10,942 bases of DNA from Endomicrobiia bacterium (GTDB lineage: Bacteria; Elusimicrobiota; Endomicrobiia; Endomicrobiales; Endomicrobiaceae), in assembly GCA_009782015.1 (NCBI GenBank), contig WQUP01000161.1:1-10942 (forward strand). Direction: 5' to 3'. Under the pieces are notes generated by a model. That model was not told the DNA's origin, searched no databases, and worked only from the letters and a program-made list of their open reading frames with translations. Shown here in pieces: positions 1-7,720 of the stretch. Positions within the stretch are counted from its first letter, which is position 1; every line of letters starts with the position of its first letter. Made by a program: the position numbers and the translations under genes.

Positions 1-3
1 ACT

Positions 4-102
4 ATGAACGGAAAAACTTCGACAATACCGGCAAAATTCATATCTTTGCTTACTGCTTTGAGCTTTATGCTCGGCATTGTTTTTCCTGCCTCGTCTTTTG
101 CC
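4..102 (+). other. Signal peptide coding region of the giant protein
   Basis: Residues 1-33 have the tripartite form of a Sec signal: a short polar start with lysines at 4 and 11, a hydrophobic core from F12 to F27, and a small-residue end at A29-S30-S31-F32-A33. The following stretch is Ser/Gly rich and polar. Signal peptidase I cleavage after A33 is plausible. No lipobox cysteine is visible, so this is not a lipoprotein. It could instead stay uncleaved as a membrane anchor. Confidence 0.72.
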
Positions 103-3100
103 TCTTCAAACGGGTATCAGGCAGCCGGAAATTTTTCCGTTCCCGTGTCAGCGGGAAAAGTCACGTCAGCAGGATATTACGGCAGCGGCGATATAATAAT
201 CAACATACAGGATTTGCACTGCCACGGCGAAGCGCAGAGAAGGATAGCCGATATATTAAGCGTTCTTGATGAAAAGTACGCAATAAACAGAGTGTATCTG
301 GAAGGCGCTTTCGGCAGCGTCGATACGGGCTGGATTTCCGAATTCAAAAACAGCGAGCTCGGAAGAGGCGCCATGGAGTCGCTTGTGGACAGCGGCTATC
401 TCAGCGGCACGGAATATTATTCCGCTATTAAGGATAAAAAAGATTTTATAGCAGGTATAGAAGACGAAGAAATATATAAAAACAACGTCAAGCTTTTAAG
501 CGAAATAATAAAGCTCAGACCCGAAGTGCACGAAATTGTAACTCAGCTTAAGAGGGATATGAAGGATGTAAAAAAGGAATACTCAAATAAAGAGGCGAGA
601 CATTTTGACAGATTGATTAAAGCTTTTGAAAAAAACAGTATATCAGCCCAAAAGTATTATACGGAGCTTATGAAAATTGCGGCAAATCACGGTATCGACG
701 CCGGTAAATATCCCAATATAAGAGCATACTCCGAGCTTTCAAAAATGTCGCCTAACCTGGATATAAAGAAAGCCTCTCAGCAGCTTCAGATTTTCGTAAA
801 CGTTTTGAAAGAAAAGATGCCGTATAAAGATTTCTCCGCGCTTTCGTCAAAAAGCGGTAATTTTTCCAAGTTAGACGATCTGTCGGCAGAACTCATCGCC
901 CTTTCGGACAAATATCAAATATGCGAATCAAACAAACTCGGAACTTTAAAAGAGTTTTTTGCTTATCTTGATTTCAACGGCAAAGTCAATCCCATGGAGT
1001 TTGTAAATGAAGAAAAAAATCTGAGGGAAAATATATTTTTGAGGCTTGCAGACAATAAATACGAGAGAGAGGTGTCTTTCCTTGCGGGTTTTATACCGAG
1101 AATAGAGGGCTATTTCAGCGCGAGCATTACATCCGATGACCTGGCGTCTTTTGAAGCGGATTTTAAAAAATTCAAGGAGACTTGGTGTTCATATTTTCCG
1201 GAAAATACCGCAAAAAAGCTGGATATCTATGCGGAAAAACTCTCGCAATACCACGCGTACAATCTTAAAAGAGATGAGATTTTTGCGAAAACCGTGTGCG
1301 GCGGAGCCGGTTCCGGAAAAGCCTCTGCCGTTACAGGAAACGCAGCGCTTGCCGAAATCGGCCGTGAAATAAACGGCAGGAACGTAAAAATCGTAGTAAC
1401 CGGAGGATTTCACAGCAGGGGTCTCGAAAAACTTTTCAATGACAAAAAAATAAGTTATGTGATAATAACTCCGAAGGTGACCAAAAATACTTTGGAATCG
1501 GAAAGCATATACGACGGCATAATAACCGAGTACGGCGATATTTTGAAAAATACGATAAACGTCGAGCCTCTCACGCAGGAGCCGCTTTATTTGAGTTTTC
1601 CTAAAGTCATTGCCGGCGCTTACGAATTCCTGTCTGCGACGCAGCTTTCTGAATTTCAAAATCTCAGCATTGAAGACAAAAAAGAACAGCTCCGTGTTTT
1701 TGCCGAAAATGTGCTCAGAGAACGCGGAAACGGCAAAGAAAGCATTTCGGATTTAAAGATAGAAAGCTATTCCGCAAAAGAACTGGTATTTTCTTTGACA
1801 ATCAAGAACAAAAACGGCAAAGAAAAAATCTCAAGGCACGCCGTAAGAGACGGCAAACTGCTCTCTTTCGATGAAAACAATAACATAAAGAGCGTGTATG
1901 ACACAAAAACGCGCATTGTCAGGTACAATTTTAAATCGCTTCCTTATGCGTTTGCCGATGTTTTTAAAACGGCGTTTTTTTCTTCGAGAAATATATTCAG
2001 GGCTTTCATAATGCCCGTGGCCGAAGAGTTCCTTTTCAGATGGCTGCCTTTTGCCGGAACGGCGCTCCTTATCGGCAATCCCGTATCTTTTGTGCCTTTT
2101 GCAATCACGGCGGTCGCGGGAATCGGCATATTCGCCATTGCCCATATCATTGCCGATAACGCCGCAATAAAAGCAAATCCCCTTGCGCAGCGCAGAAGCG
2201 CAAGCCGCATATTTTGGTCTTCGGCGATTTTAACCGGCGCATTTTTAGCCGTAACTTTTGCCTTTCCCGGCAGCGCGTTACTTGCCGCGGCAGCAACGTC
2301 TTTGATGCACATTCAAAACAATATGCTTTCCATGTCCGGAATAATAAAAAATCCCGTATTGAATGTTGCCGGCGCCGCTCTTAACAATCCGGAAAGTCCG
2401 GAAGATGACAATTTTGTTATCGCGGCAAATTTGCAGAAAATGCATAAAGATTTGGAAGCCGTAAAAAATGGATATGAGTACAGAAGATTTATGAACGATA
2501 AAAATAAAAATATGCTGCAGAGATGCGAAGATATTCTGAGTGAATTTAAAAATGCGGATGCGCCTGAGGCCGCAGTTGATTTTGCTTTAAAACTCTATGA
2601 TTTTATGCGCGCCAACAAAAACGTCGACAACTATATAGACGATAAGAGCGCATATATGATTATAGGAATAATACTAAAACAAAATATGCGGGATGAGCGA
2701 GTGTTTGCGAAATCGGAAGATATTTTTTACGCTCTTGTACCAGCTGTTGCCTCCAGAGCAGGCGTTTCGGTATGGAATCCTTTTTCGGAAGAAAGTATGA
2801 GAGTAGAGGAAGAGGCAAGGCGCAATACTTCAAACATTTTATCGCCGTTTGCGGCACAAGTATATCGTAGAAATAAAAAACTCGGACTTGAGATGTTGAA
2901 AGAATTAAACAAGGTTGTAGCCAGTAACGGCGGCAACGATGTAAGGCTGTTAGAGTTGCCGGCCGTAGCAAGTGGCATTAAAGACGCCCGCGCAAAATTA
3001 CCGAACGGCTGGAGCGAAGTTCTGAGCGATGCGGATATTATTAAATTTTATGAGGAAATAGGAACTTTCGTGATTCCGGAACTCGAGTCCAAAGCAGATG

Positions 3101-6100
3101 ACGCCGTTGTCATTGAAAAATACATTACGTCGCTTGACAAATTGAGAAAGGATGCTATAGAAAACAAGGAGTTATCCGTAGAGGCGGGACTTATTATTCG
3201 TTTTCTGTTTGAAAAAGCCGAAACCAAGTCGTTAAATACGGAATTGCGCATCAAAATAGCGGCTGCTCTGGGAAAAGCGGCGTCTCAATCGGTTTTTTAC
3301 AACATATCTGACATGAAACAATTTCTCTCTCCCGACATATTAAACCCTTTATTTAAAAAGCTTAATATGGATATGGAACTTGTAGATACATATCCGTATA
3401 TTAAGGAATCCGCTTTTGTAAACGCGCAGGATGTCCGCGGCATAGCAATGGACAGATTTGACTACACGCGGTATATAAACTTTCTTCCGAAAAATATTTT
3501 AAGCGGCGAAGCCTTAAGTTCCAAAACTCCTATTTTGATTACAATTACCGGAAAAACCAAAGAACACATAGATATGGGCGGAAAACTTAAAAAACTTTCT
3601 GAAACGAATACGGCGGTGCTTGCAAAATATCGCTCGGTAAACGAAGATTCTTCTGAAGACGATAAGAAAGAGTTGTTTGAACTTATCGATAATATGTGCC
3701 TTGTGCTGAAGGAGATAAATGAGCATGACGCAGTTAAAGCCTCTGCCGTTTCGGAAAAGATGAAAAATGGTGAAATACCGGCCTCGGATATGTTCAGAAG
3801 CGAACTGGATGGCGCCGGTACTGCAGATTTTGAAAATATAACAAGCATACACGCTTTGATAAACGCCGTCCATCAGACAGGCATAAGGGATGCGCAAGCC
3901 AGAATAAAAGATTTCAGCAGCGGCAAGTCCGGTCAGATACGTAATATTTCAGTAACGAGGAATAATGACAGTATAAGCGTAAATGATTTGTCGGTTTCCG
4001 AAAAAGTAAATGCGGATGTATTGGAATTCCTTGAAAAACTGGCGTTTTCCGGCATCAATATTTCCGGAAGAGTTGTTCTTGACGGCGATATTATTGTCTG
4101 GAGCGTACTTTTCAGCGCTCATAGCGCGGATATTATCTTTAACTTCGACAGGAGGAACAAAGAGATATCGGTCTCTTTTCAGGAGTCGGATGACAGGATT
4201 GGAAATTACAGGCGCATGCAGTATTTTGCAAATGTTCTTAAGCCTATGGGGTTTGAAACTTCTATAGTCAAAGACAGCGGATTTTATCCTATGCTGAGAG
4301 CCAGGCTGAGCAAAGATTCCGGTCTTACGTCCTCAGCCGATTTCATATCCATAGCTTCAAAAACGATAGAGTTGTTCCAGTACTCTACAAATCTCGATTT
4401 CTCCCTTGAAGGAGGATTGCTTGATCCCGCCGCCGCTATTGATAAACTTGCCGAAAAGTTTAATGCCGGAGAAATAAGATACGGATACAATCCCCTCGGA
4501 TATGTTGACGCTTACAGCAATTCCGGGATAGGTATATTTGCAAGGATTCCGAATCTCACTTTTGCCCAGGCCGGCGAAACGCTTAACAGAATTTTAGAGT
4601 ATCTCGGACTTGAAAAAATCCCGCAGGAAATATCCGGCAAAAATCTTGAACAGAGCCTGTTGGACAAATACTTCAACGACCCGATAAAGCGAGCTTATAT
4701 CGTAGGAAAGATTGTCATAGGAAGCGACGGAAATCTTATCCCGTCAGGGAAATATGCTCTGGCTGAAACGATTGTAGACGAAATAAACGGAGGTTTTAAG
4801 GATTTGTCCATTCAATCGCAGCTTGTGAATTTTGTTGATTACGACTTGTTGAATTTAAGGGCTGAAGATTACGGTATTGGCGGTTTTTCGGGAACAAGCG
4901 GATATTTAAAAGTTGACGAGGGATATATTTCAATTTCGGGCCTTATGAATAAAACGACACGCAGGCTTGAGCTTGCGCGCACAGAACTTGTAGATTTAAA
5001 CGGCGTAAGAAAAAGGCTGGGGAATAAAGAACTGAAAGATATTCTGTCGCGAAACGGATTTTATGCGGTCAAGCCGCTCCCTAAGAATGCGGAAGAGTTG
5101 ATTGCGATGCTCGACAGGCTTAGCGACAGCGGCGAAAGCGACAGAGAAAGCATTAAAATACAGTCGTTCGGAATAGCCAGCCCAGACGGCAAATTCAGCG
5201 CCGGTTTTGCGGCGTACAACATAAAAAAATCAAAAGAAGACAGCGTGGTCATAGCTCCTTATATTACGCCGAGCAATATTGAGGATATACGAGGTTCGGC
5301 TTTGATCGTTACCAGCGGCGGAGCAAATAGCCATGCCAACGTAGTGGCCGGAGAGCGCGGAAAATCAGTATCGCTTATGAGAGCAGATTGGGAAAAAGGA
5401 ACAATGAATGCCGAAAGCTATTCATTTACGGGAGAAATTGAAAATTATAAAGGCTTTGCCATTCAGATGCGCAGACCAGAAAAGATCTCCGTCAAGGACG
5501 GCGAGGCATTGCTGGTAAACGGCGAAACCGGGGAAGTTCTGATTTTTAGAGCAGCGGACGGAACAAATGCCGTATTCCGCGATTTATACGGTTTTATAAA
5601 GAATAAAGACGCGGCTTCGGTAAAAAGAATCATATCCGAAAATAAAGACAGCGCGGATATAGGCAAAATAATAGAGTACGTTTACCTAAGTGCGATAGGC
5701 AAAGCCGGTTATACAGACATATTATTTATGCTTATGGATTTACGAAATGAAGGAGGGCGGCCCGCTGACAAGATAGATAAACTGAACAGAGAATATGCTT
5801 TAAGCCTTTACTATGAAATTTCCCGCAAAATAGAAGAAATAGAGAATATCACAAATATCATAACAGTACAATACACTCAGGTTATAAAGCTTGAAAATGA
5901 CGTAAAGCTTTTGAATTTAATATCCGCAGACGATGATAAAACAATAAAAATAGCGGCTGATTTTGGCGTTCTCAAAAAAAATCTTTTAAACAAGTTCTGC
6001 AAATATGTCGACGAGTATTCGAATAAAGCGAATTATTTGTTAAACAGCGGATCATTGCACACAACTGAGGTGGAGGATGCGATAAAATACGTTAAAATCG

Positions 6101-7602
6101 CGAAATATTGGAATAATTTCTACGGTTATCCTGGTATTGAGGAGCTTGTTTCGAAACTTGAAGACAAAATTTCGCAGGAGCGCCTGCGCCGGCTCAAAGC
6201 CGGAAGAAACGAAACGTCAGTTCCGTTTGAAAACATATACACTTTTGACGAATCAGAATTTGGTTCTAAAACAATAGGAGTCGCGAAATATTACAAAATA
6301 ATCAAAAGTTTGGGTTTTGACTATGTAAGGGTTCCGCATGGTTTCGGTTTAAGTTCTTTGGCGCTTCATGAGTTTTTTGACGAATCCGGTGCGCGCGCCG
6401 AGTTTGACAGGCTGTTTAATTTTTACAAAGAACAAATCGCCGCTTATGCCAAAGAGACGAACGAAGCCGAAAAAGAAAAAATAGCCGCATCCGTAAAAAA
6501 TGCCGCGGCAAAAATGATAGAGCTTATATCCTCTAACGACAGTCAGGCTCTCAAGGATAAGATAAAAGAAATGCTAAAAGGCGCAAGCCCTAATACAAGG
6601 TACGCCGTGAGAACATCCGGCGTAGGAGAGGACAGCATAGAAAATACTTTTGCCGGAATAGGCGAATCGGAGTTGAACGTTTCGGCAGAGTCCATCTATG
6701 ACAGCGTAAAAAACTGCTGGATATCGTTTTTAATGGAAAGAGGCGTAGATTACGTGCTGCAGATGAAAAATCCTTCGCCTGTGGAGCCAGCCGTGCTTGT
6801 GCAGACCATGGCTTCCGAAAAAGTTTCCAAGTCCGGAGCGTTTATAACGAGAAATCGCGTCGGAAATATGACTATGGAAGGGGTGTACGGGTTGTCGGCT
6901 AAAATGATGGAAGGTACGATGACGCCCGATCGCGTCATAATCCATCCTACAGGGGCGGTACAATACGTGAGAAACACCGGCGGCTCATCCGGAAAGAAAC
7001 TCGTAAATGTTGCAGAAGGCGGCACAAGACTCGTAGATTTAAGCGATGAAGAGAGGATAAGCCGTGTTCTATGGGGTTCTTCGATAAACCGCCTCAAAAA
7101 TATAGCGTACAAAATAGAACAGCTTGAAGGTTATCCTGTGGAATGCGAATTTGTTGAAGAGGAGGGTTCCGGCATAATAAGCATTGTGCAGATTAGGCCG
7201 GCAAAAACTTATGTCGCCGCCGGATATGATATTTCGAGAGACATACAGTCAAATATAGTCTTGATGGCTGAAAGCGCCGGCTCAAAGCCTTTGTTTACGC
7301 AGGTTTCGTGGAGTGACAATCCCGTGCCGATATACTTGAAAGAAGCGTCGGAAGATATGATAGTTTTTTCGACTTTGCCTAAGTATGCCGATTTAATTAA
7401 TGACGAGCAGTTCCAACTTGCTCTTTACAATAAGCTGCAAGACGACAGGGTAATTAAAAAGCTTCCGCCGTTTGCAGCAGCAAGGCTTAAATACAAAGCG
7501 TTAAATATTGTTCCTGGATATTTTGATTCAAAATCACTTATACGCGATGCCGTAAAAGATGCGGAAATCGGATTAATGAGCAGGCTGTTAGCCGCCTCAT
7601 AA
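4..7602 (+). CDS. Giant exported/membrane multidomain protein: TraB/ChaN-like region, CPBP protease-like block, and C-terminal His-swivel plus PPDK_N ATP-binding (dikinase-like) module
   Basis: A single open frame of 2532 codons ending in TAA. Residues 1-33 look like a signal peptide: K4 and K11, then a hydrophobic run, with a plausible cleavage after A33 (SFA|SS). Residues about 60-500 are TraB/ChaN-like. Residues about 645-775 are hydrophobic and carry EEFLFR (674-679), FAIAH (710-714) and HIQNN (769-773), the CPBP motif set. Residues about 790-1720 are mainly helical and unassigned. Residues 1720-1851 are a PEP-utiliser swivelling domain with candidate phospho-acceptor H1777. Residues 2086-2401 are a PPDK_N-type ATP-grasp domain. 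A PEP/pyruvate TIM barrel is absent, so the phosphate acceptor is unknown and PEP synthase or PPDK activity should not be assumed. The start is chosen because the signal peptide follows directly. However, the frame is open to the window edge and only three upstream bases are visible, so an earlier start and the ribosome binding site cannot be judged. The reading frame is near certain, the C-terminal domains are likely, and the overall function is unknown. Confidence 0.93.
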   Translation: MNGKTSTIPAKFISLLTALSFMLGIVFPASSFASSNGYQAAGNFSVPVSAGKVTSAGYYGSGDIIINIQDLHCHGEAQRRIADILSVLDEKYAINRVYLEGAFGSVDTGWISEFKNSELGRGAMESLVDSGYLSGTEYYSAIKDKKDFIAGIEDEEIYKNNVKLLSEIIKLRPEVHEIVTQLKRDMKDVKKEYSNKEARHFDRLIKAFEKNSISAQKYYTELMKIAANHGIDAGKYPNIRAYSELSKMSPNLDIKKASQQLQIFVNVLKEKMPYKDFSALSSKSGNFSKLDDLSAELIALSDKYQICESNKLGTLKEFFAYLDFNGKVNPMEFVNEEKNLRENIFLRLADNKYEREVSFLAGFIPRIEGYFSASITSDDLASFEADFKKFKETWCSYFPENTAKKLDIYAEKLSQYHAYNLKRDEIFAKTVCGGAGSGKASAVTGNAALAEIGREINGRNVKIVVTGGFHSRGLEKLFNDKKISYVIITPKVTKNTLESESIYDGIITEYGDILKNTINVEPLTQEPLYLSFPKVIAGAYEFLSATQLSEFQNLSIEDKKEQLRVFAENVLRERGNGKESISDLKIESYSAKELVFSLTIKNKNGKEKISRHAVRDGKLLSFDENNNIKSVYDTKTRIVRYNFKSLPYAFADVFKTAFFSSRNIFRAFIMPVAEEFLFRWLPFAGTALLIGNPVSFVPFAITAVAGIGIFAIAHIIADNAAIKANPLAQRRSASRIFWSSAILTGAFLAVTFAFPGSALLAAAATSLMHIQNNMLSMSGIIKNPVLNVAGAALNNPESPEDDNFVIAANLQKMHKDLEAVKNGYEYRRFMNDKNKNMLQRCEDILSEFKNADAPEAAVDFALKLYDFMRANKNVDNYIDDKSAYMIIGIILKQNMRDERVFAKSEDIFYALVPAVASRAGVSVWNPFSEESMRVEEEARRNTSNILSPFAAQVYRRNKKLGLEMLKELNKVVASNGGNDVRLLELPAVASGIKDARAKLPNGWSEVLSDADIIKFYEEIGTFVIPELESKADDAVVIEKYITSLDKLRKDAIENKELSVEAGLIIRFLFEKAETKSLNTELRIKIAAALGKAASQSVFYNISDMKQFLSPDILNPLFKKLNMDMELVDTYPYIKESAFVNAQDVRGIAMDRFDYTRYINFLPKNILSGEALSSKTPILITITGKTKEHIDMGGKLKKLSETNTAVLAKYRSVNEDSSEDDKKELFELIDNMCLVLKEINEHDAVKASAVSEKMKNGEIPASDMFRSELDGAGTADFENITSIHALINAVHQTGIRDAQARIKDFSSGKSGQIRNISVTRNNDSISVNDLSVSEKVNADVLEFLEKLAFSGINISGRVVLDGDIIVWSVLFSAHSADIIFNFDRRNKEISVSFQESDDRIGNYRRMQYFANVLKPMGFETSIVKDSGFYPMLRARLSKDSGLTSSADFISIASKTIELFQYSTNLDFSLEGGLLDPAAAIDKLAEKFNAGEIRYGYNPLGYVDAYSNSGIGIFARIPNLTFAQAGETLNRILEYLGLEKIPQEISGKNLEQSLLDKYFNDPIKRAYIVGKIVIGSDGNLIPSGKYALAETIVDEINGGFKDLSIQSQLVNFVDYDLLNLRAEDYGIGGFSGTSGYLKVDEGYISISGLMNKTTRRLELARTELVDLNGVRKRLGNKELKDILSRNGFYAVKPLPKNAEELIAMLDRLSDSGESDRESIKIQSFGIASPDGKFSAGFAAYNIKKSKEDSVVIAPYITPSNIEDIRGSALIVTSGGANSHANVVAGERGKSVSLMRADWEKGTMNAESYSFTGEIENYKGFAIQMRRPEKISVKDGEALLVNGETGEVLIFRAADGTNAVFRDLYGFIKNKDAASVKRIISENKDSADIGKIIEYVYLSAIGKAGYTDILFMLMDLRNEGGRPADKIDKLNREYALSLYYEISRKIEEIENITNIITVQYTQVIKLENDVKLLNLISADDDKTIKIAADFGVLKKNLLNKFCKYVDEYSNKANYLLNSGSLHTTEVEDAIKYVKIAKYWNNFYGYPGIEELVSKLEDKISQERLRRLKAGRNETSVPFENIYTFDESEFGSKTIGVAKYYKIIKSLGFDYVRVPHGFGLSSLALHEFFDESGARAEFDRLFNFYKEQIAAYAKETNEAEKEKIAASVKNAAAKMIELISSNDSQALKDKIKEMLKGASPNTRYAVRTSGVGEDSIENTFAGIGESELNVSAESIYDSVKNCWISFLMERGVDYVLQMKNPSPVEPAVLVQTMASEKVSKSGAFITRNRVGNMTMEGVYGLSAKMMEGTMTPDRVIIHPTGAVQYVRNTGGSSGKKLVNVAEGGTRLVDLSDEERISRVLWGSSINRLKNIAYKIEQLEGYPVECEFVEEEGSGIISIVQIRPAKTYVAAGYDISRDIQSNIVLMAESAGSKPLFTQVSWSDNPVPIYLKEASEDMIVFSTLPKYADLINDEQFQLALYNKLQDDRVIKKLPPFAAARLKYKALNIVPGYFDSKSLIRDAVKDAEIGLMSRLLAAS
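181..1500 (+). other. TraB/ChaN-like N-terminal domain of the giant protein
   Basis: Residues about 60-500. Near the start a predicted beta strand (DIIINIQ) leads into D70-L-H-C-H74-G-E76-A-Q78, then a helix and a strand ending VYLEGA. Near the end another strand leads into T466-G-G-F-H470-S, a helix, and a strand ISYVIITP. A His/Glu-rich motif after the first strand and a GxxH-like motif near the C-terminal strand are the layout of the TraB/PrgY-ChaN-EreA superfamily. Between them lies a long charged helical insertion (about residues 140-430). The family match is by motif layout only. If correct, the histidines may bind metal or haem; the substrate is not known. Confidence 0.45.
1936..2328 (+). 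other. CPBP (CAAX-type) intramembrane protease-like block inside the giant protein
   Basis: Residues about 645-775 contain about four hydrophobic helices, roughly 675-692, 696-716, 736-754 and 757-775. The three family motifs lie in order: E674-E675-x3-R679 (EExxxR), F710-x3-H714 (FxxxH) and H769-x3-N773 (HxxxN). In characterised CPBP proteases these Glu and His residues form the catalytic or metal site within the membrane. The block is shorter than typical stand-alone CPBP proteins, which have six to eight helices. It keeps only the core four helices and has no independent start. Protease activity is inferred, not shown. Confidence 0.6.
5161..5556 (+). other. PEP-utiliser phosphohistidine swivelling domain within the giant protein
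   Basis: Residues about 1720-1851. The core is a strand (ALIVT), then S1771-G-G-A-N-S-H1777-A-N-V-V-A-G-E-R-G, matching the GGxxSHAxxxAxExG signature of PEP synthase, PPDK and EI-type enzymes, with H1777 as the predicted phospho-acceptor. Upstream, VVIAPYITPSNIEDI resembles the usual lead-in strand and helix. Downstream, KDGEALLVNGETGEVLIF resembles the closing beta hairpin of the domain. All elements seem intact, so the domain is probably functional. Segment 1788-1830 is longer and more divergent than usual. Confidence 0.8.
6259..7206 (+). other. PPDK_N / PEP-synthase-type ATP-binding (ATP-grasp) domain within the giant protein
   Basis: Residues about 2086-2401. Motifs appear in family order: FGSKTIGVAKY (the GGKaanL region, altered); V2110-P-H-G-F2114 (VPxGF); R2203-T-S-G-V-G-E-D2210 (VRSSATAED-like) followed by FAGIGES; V2266-Q2267-T-M; S2277-G-A-F-I-T-R-N; YGLSAKMMEGTMTPD (GLGE-VSG-Pd-like); C2381-E2382-F; and Q2396-I-R2398-P. 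Most residues expected to contact ATP are present. Some usually conserved positions differ: the Gly-Gly of GGK, and the Pro after TRN, which is Arg here. It lies after the His domain, the reverse of PEP synthase and PPDK. Confidence 0.82.
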
Positions 7603-7621
7603 TTATTGGAATCATAAATCT

Positions 7622-7664
7622 TTATGCGTAAAAGAATAAAGTTTATTTATTTTTTTACGCATAA
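7622..7664 (+). terminator. Long AT-rich hairpin, probable terminator of the giant gene
   Basis: Two arms, 7622-7640 and 7646-7664, pair over 19 positions with one G-U wobble (7634/7652) around a five-base loop (gttta). The stem begins 20 bases after the stop codon. There is only a short, interrupted T tract after the stem (tttata). The right arm itself contains seven consecutive T, so termination could also depend on partial pairing. The hairpin is seen directly; its role as a terminator is inferred from position. Confidence 0.65.
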
Positions 7665-7668
7665 TTTA

Positions 7669-7674
7669 TATACT
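7669..7674 (+). promoter_or_regulatory. Possible -10 box for the ychF operon
   Basis: TATACT, one base from the sigma-70 -10 consensus, lies about 46 bases upstream of the ychF start and just after the hairpin. No convincing -35 box is found: the sequence 17 bases upstream (tttatt) falls inside the hairpin arm. In such AT-rich sequence this could be chance. Confidence 0.25.
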
Positions 7675-7706
7675 AAACATGCTAATATCTTGCCATATTG
7701 CAATAT

Positions 7707-7712
7707 AAAGGA
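7707..7712 (+). promoter_or_regulatory. Ribosome binding site of ychF
   Basis: AAAGGA ends eight bases before the ATG at 7721, near-ideal spacing. It fixes the start, which also gives the exact N-terminus expected for YchF, with the P-loop at residue 7. Confidence 0.7.
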
Positions 7713-7720
7713 AAATTCAG

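Noticed and set aside
1189..1659. Minus-strand open frame of 156 codons opposite the giant gene
   Set aside because: The composition is biased and lacks known motifs. The + strand frame is continuous here and encodes the conserved-looking TraB/ChaN-like motif at residues 466-471.
5161..7206. Annotation as PEP synthase (ppsA) or pyruvate phosphate dikinase (ppdK)
   Set aside because: The His and ATP domains are present but in reverse order, and the PEP/pyruvate TIM barrel is missing, so neither reaction can be assumed.
7646..7651. Candidate -35 box (tttatt) paired with TATACT at 7669
   Set aside because: It matches TTGACA poorly and lies within the hairpin arm. AT-rich sequence gives such matches by chance.
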